Positions 1 to 7,689 of a stretch of DNA of 64,000 nt are shown one piece after another. A program made the translations under genes and the position numbers. Source of the DNA: Rahnella woolbedingensis (GTDB lineage: Bacteria; Pseudomonadota; Gammaproteobacteria; Enterobacterales; Enterobacteriaceae); contig NZ_RAHH01000001.1 of NCBI RefSeq assembly GCF_003602095.1, forward strand, positions 1 to 64,000. The letters run 5' to 3'. The notes below the pieces were generated by a model. The model did no database searches. It was not told where the DNA came from and saw only the letters and a list, made by a program, of their open reading frames with translations. Position 1 is the stretch's first letter. Each line of letters begins with the position of its first letter.

Positions 1-222
1 CTTGCTATCAGGCAATACTTATGAGTAAATGCGTGCAGCCTGTGTTGCAGCGCTATTTATGTATGAGAGTAGAGTAAAGCAGTTCCTCCCAGACGTTATC
101 TCTTTCCCGATGATTCCGCTTCCAAGACGAACCTTCTAAGTCCTCCCCATAAGTAATTGTCTGAACTATTGGCCAAAATTGCCGAATGGCAGGATTTTAT
201 ATTTCGTAATAAGGTTTTAAAG
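1..222 (+). promoter_or_regulatory. Upstream region and leader of the first cold-shock gene
   Basis: These 222 bases precede the first cold-shock gene. I see no convincing protein gene here and could not place a promoter with confidence. A long leader is typical of csp genes. The ribosome binding site AAGG lies 8 bases before the ATG at 223. An in-frame TTG at 157 would add 22 residues unlike any cold-shock protein, so I treat that stretch as untranslated leader. Confidence 0.4.
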
Positions 223-432
223 ATGTCTAAGAAAAATGGTCAGGTTAAGTGGTTCAATGAAAGCAAAGGTTTTGGTTTTATTGAGCAAGCTGATGGCGGT
301 AAAGATGTATTCGTACATTTTTCTGCAATCGCAACTGATGGCTTCAAAACTCTGGCTGAAGGCCAGCGTGTAGAATACACCATTCAGGACAGCCCGCGCG
401 GTCCGGCTGCTGCCAACGTTATCGCTCTCTGA
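223..432 (+). CDS. cspE: Cold-shock-domain RNA chaperone, CspE/CspC type
   Basis: A 69-residue single cold-shock domain protein, the usual length of CspA-family members. It binds single-stranded RNA and DNA, melts secondary structure and can act as an antiterminator. Both nucleic-acid motifs are intact: RNP1 KGFGFI (about residues 16-21) and RNP2 VFVHF (about residues 30-34). The C-terminus [10 protein letters not shown] is typical of CspE and CspC. The start at ATG 223 follows AAGG with good spacing and gives the family length. It is monocistronic, with a terminator at 493-514. CspE is the closest match I recall, but the N-terminus [15 protein letters not shown] is also compatible with CspC, so the exact paralogue name is uncertain. 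Confidence 0.9.
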   Translation: MSKKNGQVKWFNESKGFGFIEQADGGKDVFVHFSAIATDGFKTLAEGQRVEYTIQDSPRGPAAANVIAL

Positions 433-492
433 TAAGAGACTGGCGTGGTGATATAAAATAACGTGAATCGTGATTTATATCAGCAGAATAAA

Positions 493-514
493 GCCCGCCC
501 TATGGCGGGTTTTT
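493..514 (+). terminator. Intrinsic terminator of the first csp gene
   Basis: Six-base stem CCCGCC/GGCGGG with a short loop, followed by TTTTT. It lies 60 bases after the stop of the cold-shock gene. Confidence 0.75.
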
Positions 515-691
515 AGTGAGAAGAAGTCTGTTAATTTTTAAGTTTTAAACAGCAAAAAGTAAAAATAATCGTTAAATAATTCGCTCATTAGAGGTTTTTT
601 ATAAAAAAATAACTTAGAAATGGGCAAACGCATCCGAACAATAATAAAAAAGTGTGTTCATGGATGCCCAAAAGAAAGGATAGAAATTATG

Positions 692-901
692 ATGTTAAAA
701 ATGGGTTTAGTTAAATGGTACAACCAGGCTAAAGGCTATGGTTTTATTTGCCCGCTTGATGGTACTTCTGAAATTTACGTTCAGCGTACGGCCATCGCCA
801 ATACCAAAAATAAATCACTCAGCGCAGGTCAGAAGGTAGAGTTTACAACCTATCGCAGCGTGGCACACGGCCCTTCAGCGGCAGATGTGATTGCATTCTG
901 A
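692..901 (+). CDS. Divergent cold-shock-like protein with degraded RNP2
   Basis: A 69-residue cold-shock domain protein when started at ATG 692 (ATG 689 directly before it is also possible; AGGA at 677-680 serves either). RNP1 is kept as KGYGFI, but the RNP2 segment reads IYVQRTAI where active members have VFVHFSAI, so the His and Phe that stack on nucleic acid are lost. The C-terminus GPSAADVIAF still fits the family. This pattern resembles the atypical Csp paralogues (CspF/CspH type), which are not cold-induced in E. coli, but I cannot assign it to either. It has its own AT-rich upstream region (about 520-620) and no obvious terminator before ycaQ. Single-strand binding is probably weaker or altered; that is inference. 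Confidence 0.8.
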   Translation: MLKMGLVKWYNQAKGYGFICPLDGTSEIYVQRTAIANTKNKSLSAGQKVEFTTYRSVAHGPSAADVIAF

Positions 902-984
902 GTCTGATTTAGTCGTTCACCGTTGAGCTGAATTTTACGCTCCGGAAAAAATATGCTATCGGTATCCACAGTTTATTCGCTGCC

Positions 985-2220
985 ATGGATACCGATATGT
1001 CTCACCCGGTTATATCTCTCGCTTCAGCCCGCACCCTGCATTTATCTGCGCAAAATCTCTTAAAACCCCTGACCAGAAAACCGTCTGCGGCCGATGTTGT
1101 AGAGGCTATCCGTGACATGGGATTGCTGCAAATCGACACCATCAGCGTGGTGGCCCGCAGCCCTTATCTGGTTCTGTTCAGTCGCCTGGGTAGCTATTCT
1201 CCGCAATGGCTGGAAGCAGCCCTCGCCAGCGGAAAAATCTTTGAGTACTGGGCGCATGAAGCCTGCTTTATTCCCCGCGAAGATTATGGACTGCTGCGAC
1301 ACCGGATGCTGGATCCACAGGGAATGGGCTGGAAGTTTTCCCAGGCCTGGTTTGATGAGCATGAATCAGATATTCAGGCGCTGCTGGGGCATATTGCAGA
1401 GAACGGTCCTGTGCGTTCGGCCGATTTCACCGCAGATAAAAAATCTGCCAGTGGCTGGTGGGACTGGAAACCGCATAAAAAACATCTGGAAACGTTGTTC
1501 ACCTCGGGAAAACTGATGGTGTCTGAGCGCCGCAATTTCCACCGGGTATACGACCTGGCCGAACGGGTTATGCCAGGCTGGGATGATGCCAGCCAGACTC
1601 TTAATCAAGATGCGGCACAATTCCAGATGCTGCGACGCTCGGCGCAGTATCTCGGCATTTTCAAACCGGAATGGCTGGCTGACTATTACCGCCTCAGGCG
1701 CGTGAATACCCAAGCTGTTATTGAACAATTACTGGCAGATGAGGAAATCACACCGGTCGAAGTCACAGGGCTTGAAGGTGTTTTTTACGTTCATCAGCAA
1801 CAGTTTTCTTTGTTGCAACAAGCGACAGAATCAAAAATAAGGTCAACCGTCACCACGCTGCTTTCACCTTTTGATCCGGTAGTGTGGGACCGCAAACGCG
1901 CGTCGGTGCTGTTTAATTTTGAATACCGGATTGAGTGTTATACGCCGCAGGCAAAACGCCAGTACGGGTATTTCACGCTTCCGGTATTACAGCGTGGTGA
2001 ACTGATTGGCCGTGTCGATGCCAAAATGCATCGCAAAGAAAAAATCCTGGAAGTGAAAAGTTTGCATCTTGAACCACAGGTCGCAATGACGACGCGTCGC
2101 GCGCAGGATATTCACGGTGCGATTACGCGGTTTGCTCAGTGGCAGGGCGCTGAAAACGTATTGACGGGAAATGTGCCTGAAACACTTATGGTGTTGTGGG
2201 GGACTGACTGGCAGGTCTGA
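985..2220 (+). CDS. ycaQ: Winged-helix DNA glycosylase YcaQ (interstrand-crosslink repair)
   Basis: A 411-residue member of the AlkZ/YcaQ (HTH_42) family. E. coli YcaQ is a DNA glycosylase that unhooks nitrogen-mustard-type interstrand crosslinks and removes N7-alkylguanine. The catalytic QxD motif is present as Q49-I50-D51, inside a stretch (LLQIDTISVVARSPYLVLFS) characteristic of the family, and the later block SPFDPVVWDRKRA is also conserved. Length matches E. coli (about 410). Neither ATG 985 nor ATG 997 has a strong ribosome binding site; the E. coli protein aligns from the second one (MSHP). In E. coli the gene lies between lpxK and ycaR; here two cold-shock genes lie directly upstream. 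Confidence 0.92.
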   Translation: MDTDMSHPVISLASARTLHLSAQNLLKPLTRKPSAADVVEAIRDMGLLQIDTISVVARSPYLVLFSRLGSYSPQWLEAALASGKIFEYWAHEACFIPREDYGLLRHRMLDPQGMGWKFSQAWFDEHESDIQALLGHIAENGPVRSADFTADKKSASGWWDWKPHKKHLETLFTSGKLMVSERRNFHRVYDLAERVMPGWDDASQTLNQDAAQFQMLRRSAQYLGIFKPEWLADYYRLRRVNTQAVIEQLLADEEITPVEVTGLEGVFYVHQQQFSLLQQATESKIRSTVTTLLSPFDPVVWDRKRASVLFNFEYRIECYTPQAKRQYGYFTLPVLQRGELIGRVDAKMHRKEKILEVKSLHLEPQVAMTTRRAQDIHGAITRFAQWQGAENVLTGNVPETLMVLWGTDWQV

Positions 2221-2261
2221 TGCTGTAAATAACGTTCTGTAAGTGGGATCCCGCAAAATGA

Positions 2262-2284
2262 AACGGCTGCGTCAGGCAGCCGTT
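2262..2284. terminator. Hairpin serving the small minus-strand RNA and/or ycaQ
   Basis: Perfect 9-bp stem AACGGCTGC/GCAGCCGTT with a 5-base loop. The 3' tail is TCATTTT on the minus strand and ATTTC on the plus strand, so it may end the small RNA, ycaQ, or both. Confidence 0.6.
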
Positions 2285-2316
2285 ATTTCACGATGATTGC
2301 AGGTGTGACTTCAGTA

Positions 2317-2367
2317 TTAGTGACTGAAGTTAGCGAACATTGCGATAATTTTGTTAATGATTTTCAT
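2317..2367 (-). CDS. Small amphipathic peptide resembling the AzuC N-terminus
   Basis: A 16-residue ORF, MKIINKIIAMFANFSH, starting at ATG 2367 with a purine-rich AGAAGAG about 8 bases upstream. Aligned without gaps to the first 16 residues of E. coli AzuC as I recall it (MKLRKILKSMFNNYCK), M1, K2, M10, F11 and N13 are identical and most other positions are conservative (I/L, A/S, F/Y, S/C, H/K). Hydrophobic I3, I4, I7, I8, M10, F11, F14 against K2, N5, K6, N13 gives an amphipathic helix, as reported for membrane-associated AzuC. The C-terminal part of the 28-residue E. coli protein is absent. The identification rests on a short alignment from memory. Confidence 0.5.
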   Translation of the reverse strand: MKIINKIIAMFANFSH

Positions 2368-2394
2368 TTTAGTGCTCTTCTGTGGGGTTGATAG

Positions 2395-2410
2395 TGTGAC
2401 CTACATCACA
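2395..2410. promoter_or_regulatory. Perfect CRP core site TGTGA-N6-TCACA
   Basis: The sequence TGTGACCTACATCACA matches the CRP core consensus at all ten specified bases. It starts one base inside the predicted transcription start (about 2409) of the small minus-strand RNA, so bound CRP would block that promoter. Its centre is about 135 bp upstream of a candidate ycaR promoter, too far for a standard class I or II activator site there. Confidence 0.75.
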
Positions 2411-2415
2411 AAAAA

Positions 2416-2444
2416 ATTGTACTCCCACTCAATCTTCAACGCAA
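2416..2444 (-). promoter_or_regulatory. Sigma70 promoter of the AzuC-like transcript
   Basis: Minus strand: -35 TTGCGT (2444-2439), 17-base spacer, -10 TACAAT (2421-2416). Expected start near 2409, directly next to the CRP core. Confidence 0.65.
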
Positions 2445-2514
2445 TCACTCCCTGATGAAATTTTTCATTCACATTGAATTAACCTTTTAGGGGTAGGCGC
2501 GGGCGAACTGAGGA

Positions 2515-2543
2515 TTAACGGGTGACAGGCGTTATGCTATCCT
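2515..2543 (+). promoter_or_regulatory. Candidate promoter of ycaR-kdsB
   Basis: TTAACG (2515-2520), 17-base spacer, TATCCT (2538-2543), giving a leader of about 80 bases before ycaR. The match to consensus is only moderate. Nothing else was recognised between 2445 and 2628. Confidence 0.35.
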
Positions 2544-2628
2544 CTGGGACCGCTGTCTTGTGTTTTCCAATGTTTTTTTGCGTTACACCTTGCTGAAAAC
2601 GCGGTGTATTCGCCTCCGGGAGGAACTT

Positions 2629-2811
2629 ATGGATCATCGTTTACTTGAAATCGTTGCATGCCCTGTCTGCAACGGGAAGCTCTACTTTAATAAAGAATCA
2701 CAGGAACTGGTGTGTAAGGCAGACAGCCTGGCTTATCCGGTTCGCGACGGTATCCCGGTATTATTAGAAAATGAAGCCCGTCCGCTTTCTGTTGATGAGA
2801 CGCATCCATGA
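2629..2811 (+). CDS. ycaR: Trm112-family small protein YcaR
   Basis: A 60-residue protein of the Trm112/UPF0434 family, the same length as E. coli YcaR. It begins [18 protein letters not shown]; the CPVC pair looks like half a zinc knuckle, with one more cysteine further on (ELVCKAD). Start ATG 2629 is fixed by a strong GGGAGG ribosome binding site; an upstream in-frame start at 2560 lacks family similarity. Its stop overlaps the kdsB start (ATGA), indicating translational coupling. Trm112 proteins activate methyltransferases in eukaryotes, but the role of YcaR is not established to my knowledge. Confidence 0.92.
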   Translation: MDHRLLEIVACPVCNGKLYFNKESQELVCKADSLAYPVRDGIPVLLENEARPLSVDETHP

Positions 2812-3560
2812 GTTTTATTGCGATTATTCCGGCCCGGTTTGGGTCAAGCCGTTTACCCGGCAAGCCGCTGGCAGATATCAACGGCAAACCGATGGTTGTG
2901 CATGTGATGGAACGCGCCCTTGAGTCCGGGGCGAAAAGAGTGATTGTGGCAACCGATCATCCTGATGTGGCAAAAGCTGTCGAAGCAGCCGGTGGCGAAG
3001 TCTGCCTCACTCGTCCTGATCATGAGTCCGGTACTGAGCGTCTGGCTGAAGTGATTGAGTTATGCCAGTTTGCTGATGACGAAATTATCGTGAACGTGCA
3101 GGGTGATGAGCCGCTGATCCCGCCGGTGATCATTCGTCAGGTGGCAGACAATCTGGCAAAAAGCGAAGCCGGTATGGCGACGTTGGCCGTGCCTATTGAA
3201 ACGGCGGAAGAAGCGTTCAACCCGAATGCTGTAAAAGTCGTTCGTGATGCACGGGGTTATGCGCTGTATTTCTCACGGGCAACTATTCCGTGGGAACGTG
3301 AGCGTTTTGCCGTCTCGAAAGAGACCGTAGGGGATACTTTCCTCCGCCACATCGGCATTTATGCCTATCGCGCAGGGTTTATCCGCCAGTATGTTAAATG
3401 GGAACCGAGCCAGCTTGAGCACATCGAACTGCTCGAACAGCTGCGGGTACTGTGGTACGGTGAAAAAATCCACGTTGATGTCGCGAAAGCTATTCCGTCC
3501 GTGGGTGTGGATACGGCAGAAGATTTAGAACGCGTGCGCGCAATCCTGAGCCCTAAATAA
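2808..3560 (+). CDS. kdsB: 3-deoxy-manno-octulosonate cytidylyltransferase (CMP-Kdo synthetase)
   Basis: KdsB activates Kdo with CTP to give CMP-Kdo, the donor that WaaA uses to build the inner core of lipopolysaccharide; cytoplasmic. The 250-residue product has the nucleotidyltransferase N-terminus [19 protein letters not shown] and the conserved segments NVQGDEP (about residues 96-102) and [10 protein letters not shown]. coli KdsB is 248 residues. Translation is coupled to ycaR through the 4-base overlap. A probable terminator follows at 3586-3615. Confidence 0.97.
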   Translation: MSFIAIIPARFGSSRLPGKPLADINGKPMVVHVMERALESGAKRVIVATDHPDVAKAVEAAGGEVCLTRPDHESGTERLAEVIELCQFADDEIIVNVQGDEPLIPPVIIRQVADNLAKSEAGMATLAVPIETAEEAFNPNAVKVVRDARGYALYFSRATIPWERERFAVSKETVGDTFLRHIGIYAYRAGFIRQYVKWEPSQLEHIELLEQLRVLWYGEKIHVDVAKAIPSVGVDTAEDLERVRAILSPK

Positions 3561-3585
3561 AGATCCTGATCCATTCGTAATAAGA

Positions 3586-3615
3586 CGGAGTGTCCCGACA
3601 TTCCGTTTCTTCTTT
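3586..3615 (+). terminator. Probable terminator of ycaR-kdsB
   Basis: Near-perfect inverted repeat CGGAGTGTC/GACATTCCG (one G-U pair, tight turn) followed by the T-rich run TTTCTTCTTTT. Confidence 0.55.
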
Positions 3616-3752
3616 TAGACTTTCCCGGCGTTTTGCGCGACATCTTCCTTTTTCTGCCTTCATTATCCGGTTTTTGTTTGATCTGAAACGGGGTAATCCG
3701 CCACCGAAGCTTTCATCATAAACGTTAACTTTTTCGTCACTGCGAACACGTT

Positions 3753-4646
3753 ATGGAACAGCTAAAAGCCGAATTGAGCATCGTGTTGGGCGAGCGTTTG
3801 TCCCGACTGGAATGTGTGAGTGAGCAGCCTTATGCCCATCTGTTTTCCCTCTATGATGAGCAGGGTTACGCCATGCCTTTGCTGGCGAAAAGTTTTATTT
3901 GTCAGGGTATCGCCGGACAGGAAGCCTATAAATTATCAATGCTGGCGAAAGAGGGCGTGGTACGCGTTCCGACAGTCTATGGCATGGTCACCACGCATCA
4001 GAAACCTTATCAGGAAATCCTGCTAATCGAGCGGCTGCGTGGTGTTTCAGCGGAAGCCCCGACGCGTACGCCGGAACGGTGGAAAATATTACAGGAGCAA
4101 ATTGTCGAAGCGATGCTGGCCTGGCACCGCATCGACAGTCATGGCTGCGTCGGTTCCGTCGACAGCACACAGGAAAACAGCTGGCAGAACTGGTATCCGC
4201 AAAGAGTGGAAGTGCTGTGGGCGACCTTGTCGAATTTACAGGCGCCGGAACTGACGCCCGAAGACCGCACGCTGCTTTTTCGTTCCCGTAAATGCATTGC
4301 GGCGCTGTTTGAAGATTTTGACGATACGCCGGTGCTGGTTCACGGCAATCTGTCGCTGCGAAGTATGTTAAAAGATCCGCGCAGCGATCAACTGCTGGCG
4401 ATGCTCAATCCGGGGCCAGTACTGTGGGCACCACGTGAGTTTGATTTATTCCGCCTGTGGGAAAGGGGGATGAGCGAGGAGTTGCTGTTCTGCTATCTGC
4501 AAAAAGCGCCGGTTTCGGAAAGCTTCCTTGCCCGCCGATGGATGTATCTGGTGTGGGAGTGCGTTGCTCACATGATCCACACGGGTAAACTCGATCGCCG
4601 CCAGTTTGATTTTGCACGGCAACAGTTGCTGCCGTGGCTGAACTGA
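3753..4646 (+). CDS. ycbJ: Aminoglycoside-phosphotransferase-like protein YcbJ
   Basis: A 297-residue protein, the same length as E. coli YcbJ, with an APH/protein-kinase-like fold. The usual APH catalytic loop is HGDLxxxN; here the corresponding segment (about residues 198-206) reads VHGNLSLRS, so the catalytic Asp is replaced by Asn. The later motif APREFDLFRLW replaces the metal-binding DxD region. As I recall the E. coli protein shows the same HGN, so this looks like a family trait and suggests a pseudo-enzyme or unusual chemistry. It probably has its own promoter in the 190-base gap after kdsB. Substrate and function unknown. Confidence 0.88.
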   Translation: MEQLKAELSIVLGERLSRLECVSEQPYAHLFSLYDEQGYAMPLLAKSFICQGIAGQEAYKLSMLAKEGVVRVPTVYGMVTTHQKPYQEILLIERLRGVSAEAPTRTPERWKILQEQIVEAMLAWHRIDSHGCVGSVDSTQENSWQNWYPQRVEVLWATLSNLQAPELTPEDRTLLFRSRKCIAALFEDFDDTPVLVHGNLSLRSMLKDPRSDQLLAMLNPGPVLWAPREFDLFRLWERGMSEELLFCYLQKAPVSESFLARRWMYLVWECVAHMIHTGKLDRRQFDFARQQLLPWLN

Positions 4647-4654
4647 GCTGGACT

Positions 4655-5437
4655 TCACTCCTGCGTTGCGGGCGCGGACAGCGTCATCCATTGCCACAAG
4701 CGCCCCAGAGTTTCGTACCATGCCCGTTCGCTGTGCGATAAGAACAAGGCCTGTGGCAAGGCTCGTTCCCATGGATTAAGCGGTGAATCGATCGCCAGCT
4801 GATTCGCCGGTGCCGGGATCGGATGCAATCCCTGCTGGCGGAAAAACACCATCGCCCGTGGCAAATGATTCGCTGATGTTACCAGTACGAAAGGCTGGTC
4901 TGCGATCAGCGCTTTGACTTCCTGCGCTTCCTGATGCGTATCTTTGGGTTTATCGAGCAAGATAATATCGCTTTCCGGCACCCCTAAACTTTGCGCCACC
5001 TTACCCGCTACCGCTGCACTGCTGACCGGATTCGTCATCGCCTGTGCGCCGGTAAAAATCATTTTCGAACCCGGATTCGCGCGGTAAATCCGGATACCCT
5101 CTGTCACCCGTGGCAGGCTGTTGCTGATGAGATTGGAGCTTGGCGCCCAGTCTGGGTTGTAGGTATAACCCCCTCCCAAAACCACCACAAATTTAACGGG
5201 CGCATGCGCAGATATCTGATAGGTCGGATACCCGTATTCAATGGGGCGCAGAAGACTGTCCGCGACCGGCTGCACACTTAGCAGCAGTAACAGCAGCCAA
5301 CTCAGTAAAAAAAACACTTTTCCGGTTTTTTGCCAGCGGGTCATCCACAGTAATACCAGTGCAACCGCCATGATGACCAGAATAAAGGGCAGCGGTAATA
5401 ACAGGCCACCGAAGGTCTTTTTTAGGATAAATAACAT
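4655..5437 (-). CDS. elyC: Envelope biogenesis factor ElyC (DUF218)
   Basis: A 260-residue inner-membrane protein (E. coli ElyC, formerly YcbC: 259). Two hydrophobic segments lie near the N-terminus (about residues 10-30 and 38-53), followed by a periplasmic DUF218 domain beginning VVVLGGGYTYN and containing TSANHLPRAM and DSPLNPWERALP. ElyC is needed for peptidoglycan synthesis at low temperature, probably through lipid-carrier metabolism. Start ATG 5437 (MLFILKKTF) matches E. coli; an in-frame start at 5479 adds residues without similarity. It ends 8 bases from the ycbJ stop (convergent) and is divergent from cmoM. Confidence 0.95.
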   Translation of the reverse strand: MLFILKKTFGGLLLPLPFILVIMAVALVLLWMTRWQKTGKVFFLLSWLLLLLLSVQPVADSLLRPIEYGYPTYQISAHAPVKFVVVLGGGYTYNPDWAPSSNLISNSLPRVTEGIRIYRANPGSKMIFTGAQAMTNPVSSAAVAGKVAQSLGVPESDIILLDKPKDTHQEAQEVKALIADQPFVLVTSANHLPRAMVFFRQQGLHPIPAPANQLAIDSPLNPWERALPQALFLSHSERAWYETLGRLWQWMTLSAPATQE

Positions 5438-5584
5438 CTGAAACCGGTCCTTTTGGGTGAAAAAACGACATCCGGGCATGAATCCGCGTCAGGATGATTT
5501 ATTCTATGCCAGCCTGTGCCAAAATAGCAGGTCGCGCAGATAAACCCTTTAACAGAATGCACCATCAGGAACAGGTATATCTTC

Positions 5585-6370
5585 ATGCAGGATCGTAACT
5601 TCGATGATATGGCGGAAAAGTTTTCGCGCAATATCTACGGCACGACTAAGGGACGTATCCGTCAGGCGGTGCTGGGTCAGGATCTGCAGGAATTGCTACA
5701 CACGTTGCCTCAGCGTCCGTTGCATATTCTTGATGCGGGCGGTGGCGAAGGGCAAATGGCCTGTGAACTTGCCGCTTTAGGACATCAGGTCTTGTTGTGC
5801 GATCTTTCCGGTGAGATGATCCGACGCGCCGAGGCGGCTGCGGTGGAAAAAGGTGTGAGCGGGAACATGCAATTTGTACAATGTCCGGCTCAGAACATTG
5901 CAGAGCATTTGGAACAGCCGGTTGATCTGATATTGTTCCATGCGGTCATTGAATGGCTGGCAGAACCTCGTCAGGCGCTTGCCGCGCTGGTCGATTGTCT
6001 GGCACCGGGTGGCGCATTATCGCTGATGTTTTACAATATCCACGGTCTGGTCATGCGGCATATGATCCTCGGCAATTTCGGTCATGTCGAAGCGGGCGTG
6101 CCAAAAATCAAAAAAAGTTCCCTGTTACCCGATCATCCGCTGGAACCTGCGCAGGTTTATCAGTGGCTGGAAGAACTGGGAATGCAGATAAGCGGCAAGA
6201 CCGGTGTTAGAGTGTTCCACGATTATTTGCGAAACAGACAACAACATAAGCAGGATTTTGACGAGCTTTTGGCACTGGAGCAGCGTTATTGCCGTCAGGA
6301 ACCTTTTGTTAGTTTGGGACGTTACATCCATGTGATGGCGCACAAACCCATTCTGAAGGACGAATTATGA
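5585..6370 (+). CDS. cmoM: tRNA 5-carboxymethoxyuridine methyltransferase CmoM
   Basis: A 261-residue class I SAM methyltransferase (E. coli CmoM/SmtA: 261). It methylates the carboxyl of cmo5U34 to form mcmo5U in wobble positions of certain tRNAs. The SAM-binding motif I is [10 protein letters not shown] (about residues 48-57), followed by an acidic post-I segment [10 protein letters not shown]. It is the first gene of the cmoM-mukF-mukE-mukB operon: its TGA overlaps the mukF ATG (ATGA). The divergent promoter region with elyC is 5438-5584. Confidence 0.96.
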   Translation: MQDRNFDDMAEKFSRNIYGTTKGRIRQAVLGQDLQELLHTLPQRPLHILDAGGGEGQMACELAALGHQVLLCDLSGEMIRRAEAAAVEKGVSGNMQFVQCPAQNIAEHLEQPVDLILFHAVIEWLAEPRQALAALVDCLAPGGALSLMFYNIHGLVMRHMILGNFGHVEAGVPKIKKSSLLPDHPLEPAQVYQWLEELGMQISGKTGVRVFHDYLRNRQQHKQDFDELLALEQRYCRQEPFVSLGRYIHVMAHKPILKDEL

Positions 6371-7689
6371 GTGAATTTTCCCAGACTGTACCCGAACTGG
6401 TCGCCTGGGCACGGAAAAATGATTTCTCAATTTCGCTGCCAACGGAGCGGCTGGCTTTTCTTCTGGCGATTGCCACGTTAAACAGCGAGCGCCTTGACGG
6501 GGAAATGAGTGAGGGTGAACTGGTTGATGCGTTTCGTCATGTCAGCAAAGGATTTGAGCAGACGAACGAAACCATCACCGTACGTGCCAATAACGCCATC
6601 AATGACATGGTGCGTCAGCGCTTGCTCAACCGTTTTGTCAGTGAAATGGCGGACGGTAATGCCATTTATCGCCTGACCCCGCTGGCGATCGGAATTTCAG
6701 ATTATTACATCCGCCAGCGTGAATTTTCCACGTTGCGGTTGTCTATGCAGTTGTCGATTGTTGCACAGGAACTCAAACGTGCGGCGGATGCGGCCGAAGA
6801 GGGCGGCGATGATTTCCACTGGCATCGTAACGTTTACGCGCCCCTGAAATATTCCGTTGCTGAGATTTTTGACAGCATCGACATGACCCAGCGCATCATG
6901 GATGAACAGCAGCAGGGTGTGAAAGACGATATCGCCGCACTGCTGAATAAAGACTGGCGCGCGGCCATTTCCAGCTGTGAAATCCTTCTGTCAGAAACCT
7001 CCGGCACGCTGCGTGAATTACAAGATACGCTCGAAGCCGCGGGCAACCTGCTACAGGCGCATCTGATGCGCATTCAGGACGCCACGATGGTTGAACTCGA
7101 CTTGAGTTTCGTCGACAAACTGGTGTTCGATTTACAGAACAAACTCGACCGTATTACCAGCTGGGGTCAGCAGGCCATTGACCTGTGGATTGGCTATGAC
7201 CGCCACGTGCATAAATTTATCCGTACTGCGATCGACATGGATAAAAACCGGGTGTTCGCGCAACGTCTGCGTCAGTCGGTGCAAAACTACTTTGACCAGC
7301 CGTGGACGCTGACCTTTGCCAATGCTGACCGTCTGCTGGATATGCGTGACGAAGAGCTGGCACTGCGCAGCGAAGAAGTGACCGGCGAACTTCCGCCAGA
7401 TCTCGAGTTTGAAGAATTTAACGAAATCCGCGAACAACTTGCGGCATTGATTGAACAGGCATTACAAGTTTATCAGCAACAAAAAACGCCGCTCAATCTG
7501 GGCATGGTAATGCGCGAATACCTTAAACAGTATCCGCGTGCCCGACATTTTGATGTCGCGCGAATTGTGGTCGACCAGGCGGTACGCCTCGGTGTGGCTG
7601 AAGCAGATTTTTCAGGGTTGCATGCCGAATGGCAGGCAATCAATGATTACGGAGCCAAGGTGCAGGCCCATGTCATCGACAAATATTGA
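6367..7689 (+). CDS. mukF: Chromosome partition protein MukF (kleisin)
   Basis: A 440-residue kleisin of the MukBEF condensin, the same length as in E. coli. It has an N-terminal winged-helix dimerisation region, a central helical/coiled-coil part, and a C-terminal winged helix that contacts the MukB head. It bridges two MukB heads and recruits MukE. The start overlaps the cmoM stop by 4 bases; mukE begins 20 bases before the mukF stop. The tight overlaps suggest coupled translation and fixed stoichiometry of the complex. Confidence 0.98.
   Translation: MSEFSQTVPELVAWARKNDFSISLPTERLAFLLAIATLNSERLDGEMSEGELVDAFRHVSKGFEQTNETITVRANNAINDMVRQRLLNRFVSEMADGNAIYRLTPLAIGISDYYIRQREFSTLRLSMQLSIVAQELKRAADAAEEGGDDFHWHRNVYAPLKYSVAEIFDSIDMTQRIMDEQQQGVKDDIAALLNKDWRAAISSCEILLSETSGTLRELQDTLEAAGNLLQAHLMRIQDATMVELDLSFVDKLVFDLQNKLDRITSWGQQAIDLWIGYDRHVHKFIRTAIDMDKNRVFAQRLRQSVQNYFDQPWTLTFANADRLLDMRDEELALRSEEVTGELPPDLEFEEFNEIREQLAALIEQALQVYQQQKTPLNLGMVMREYLKQYPRARHFDVARIVVDQAVRLGVAEADFSGLHAEWQAINDYGAKVQAHVIDKY

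Larger units (their letters stand above)
2253..2409 (-). ncRNA. Predicted AzuCR-like small transcript, CRP-controlled
   Basis: Predicted RNA of about 155 nt on the minus strand in the ycaQ-ycaR gap. Seen directly: a sigma70 promoter at 2416-2444, a predicted start near 2409, a 16-codon ORF (2317-2367) and a perfect 9-bp hairpin (2262-2284, loop of 5) followed on this strand by TCATTTT. E. coli AzuCR, as I remember it, is a CRP-repressed RNA of about 164 nt that encodes the small amphipathic protein AzuC and also base-pairs with targets. Size, promoter layout and peptide all resemble it. Location differs from E. coli azuC. Whether the RNA exists, and whether it also acts as an sRNA, is inference. 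Confidence 0.55.

Noticed and set aside
21-77. 18-codon ORF in the leader of the first csp gene
   Set aside because: No ribosome binding site and no recognisable product; likely chance.
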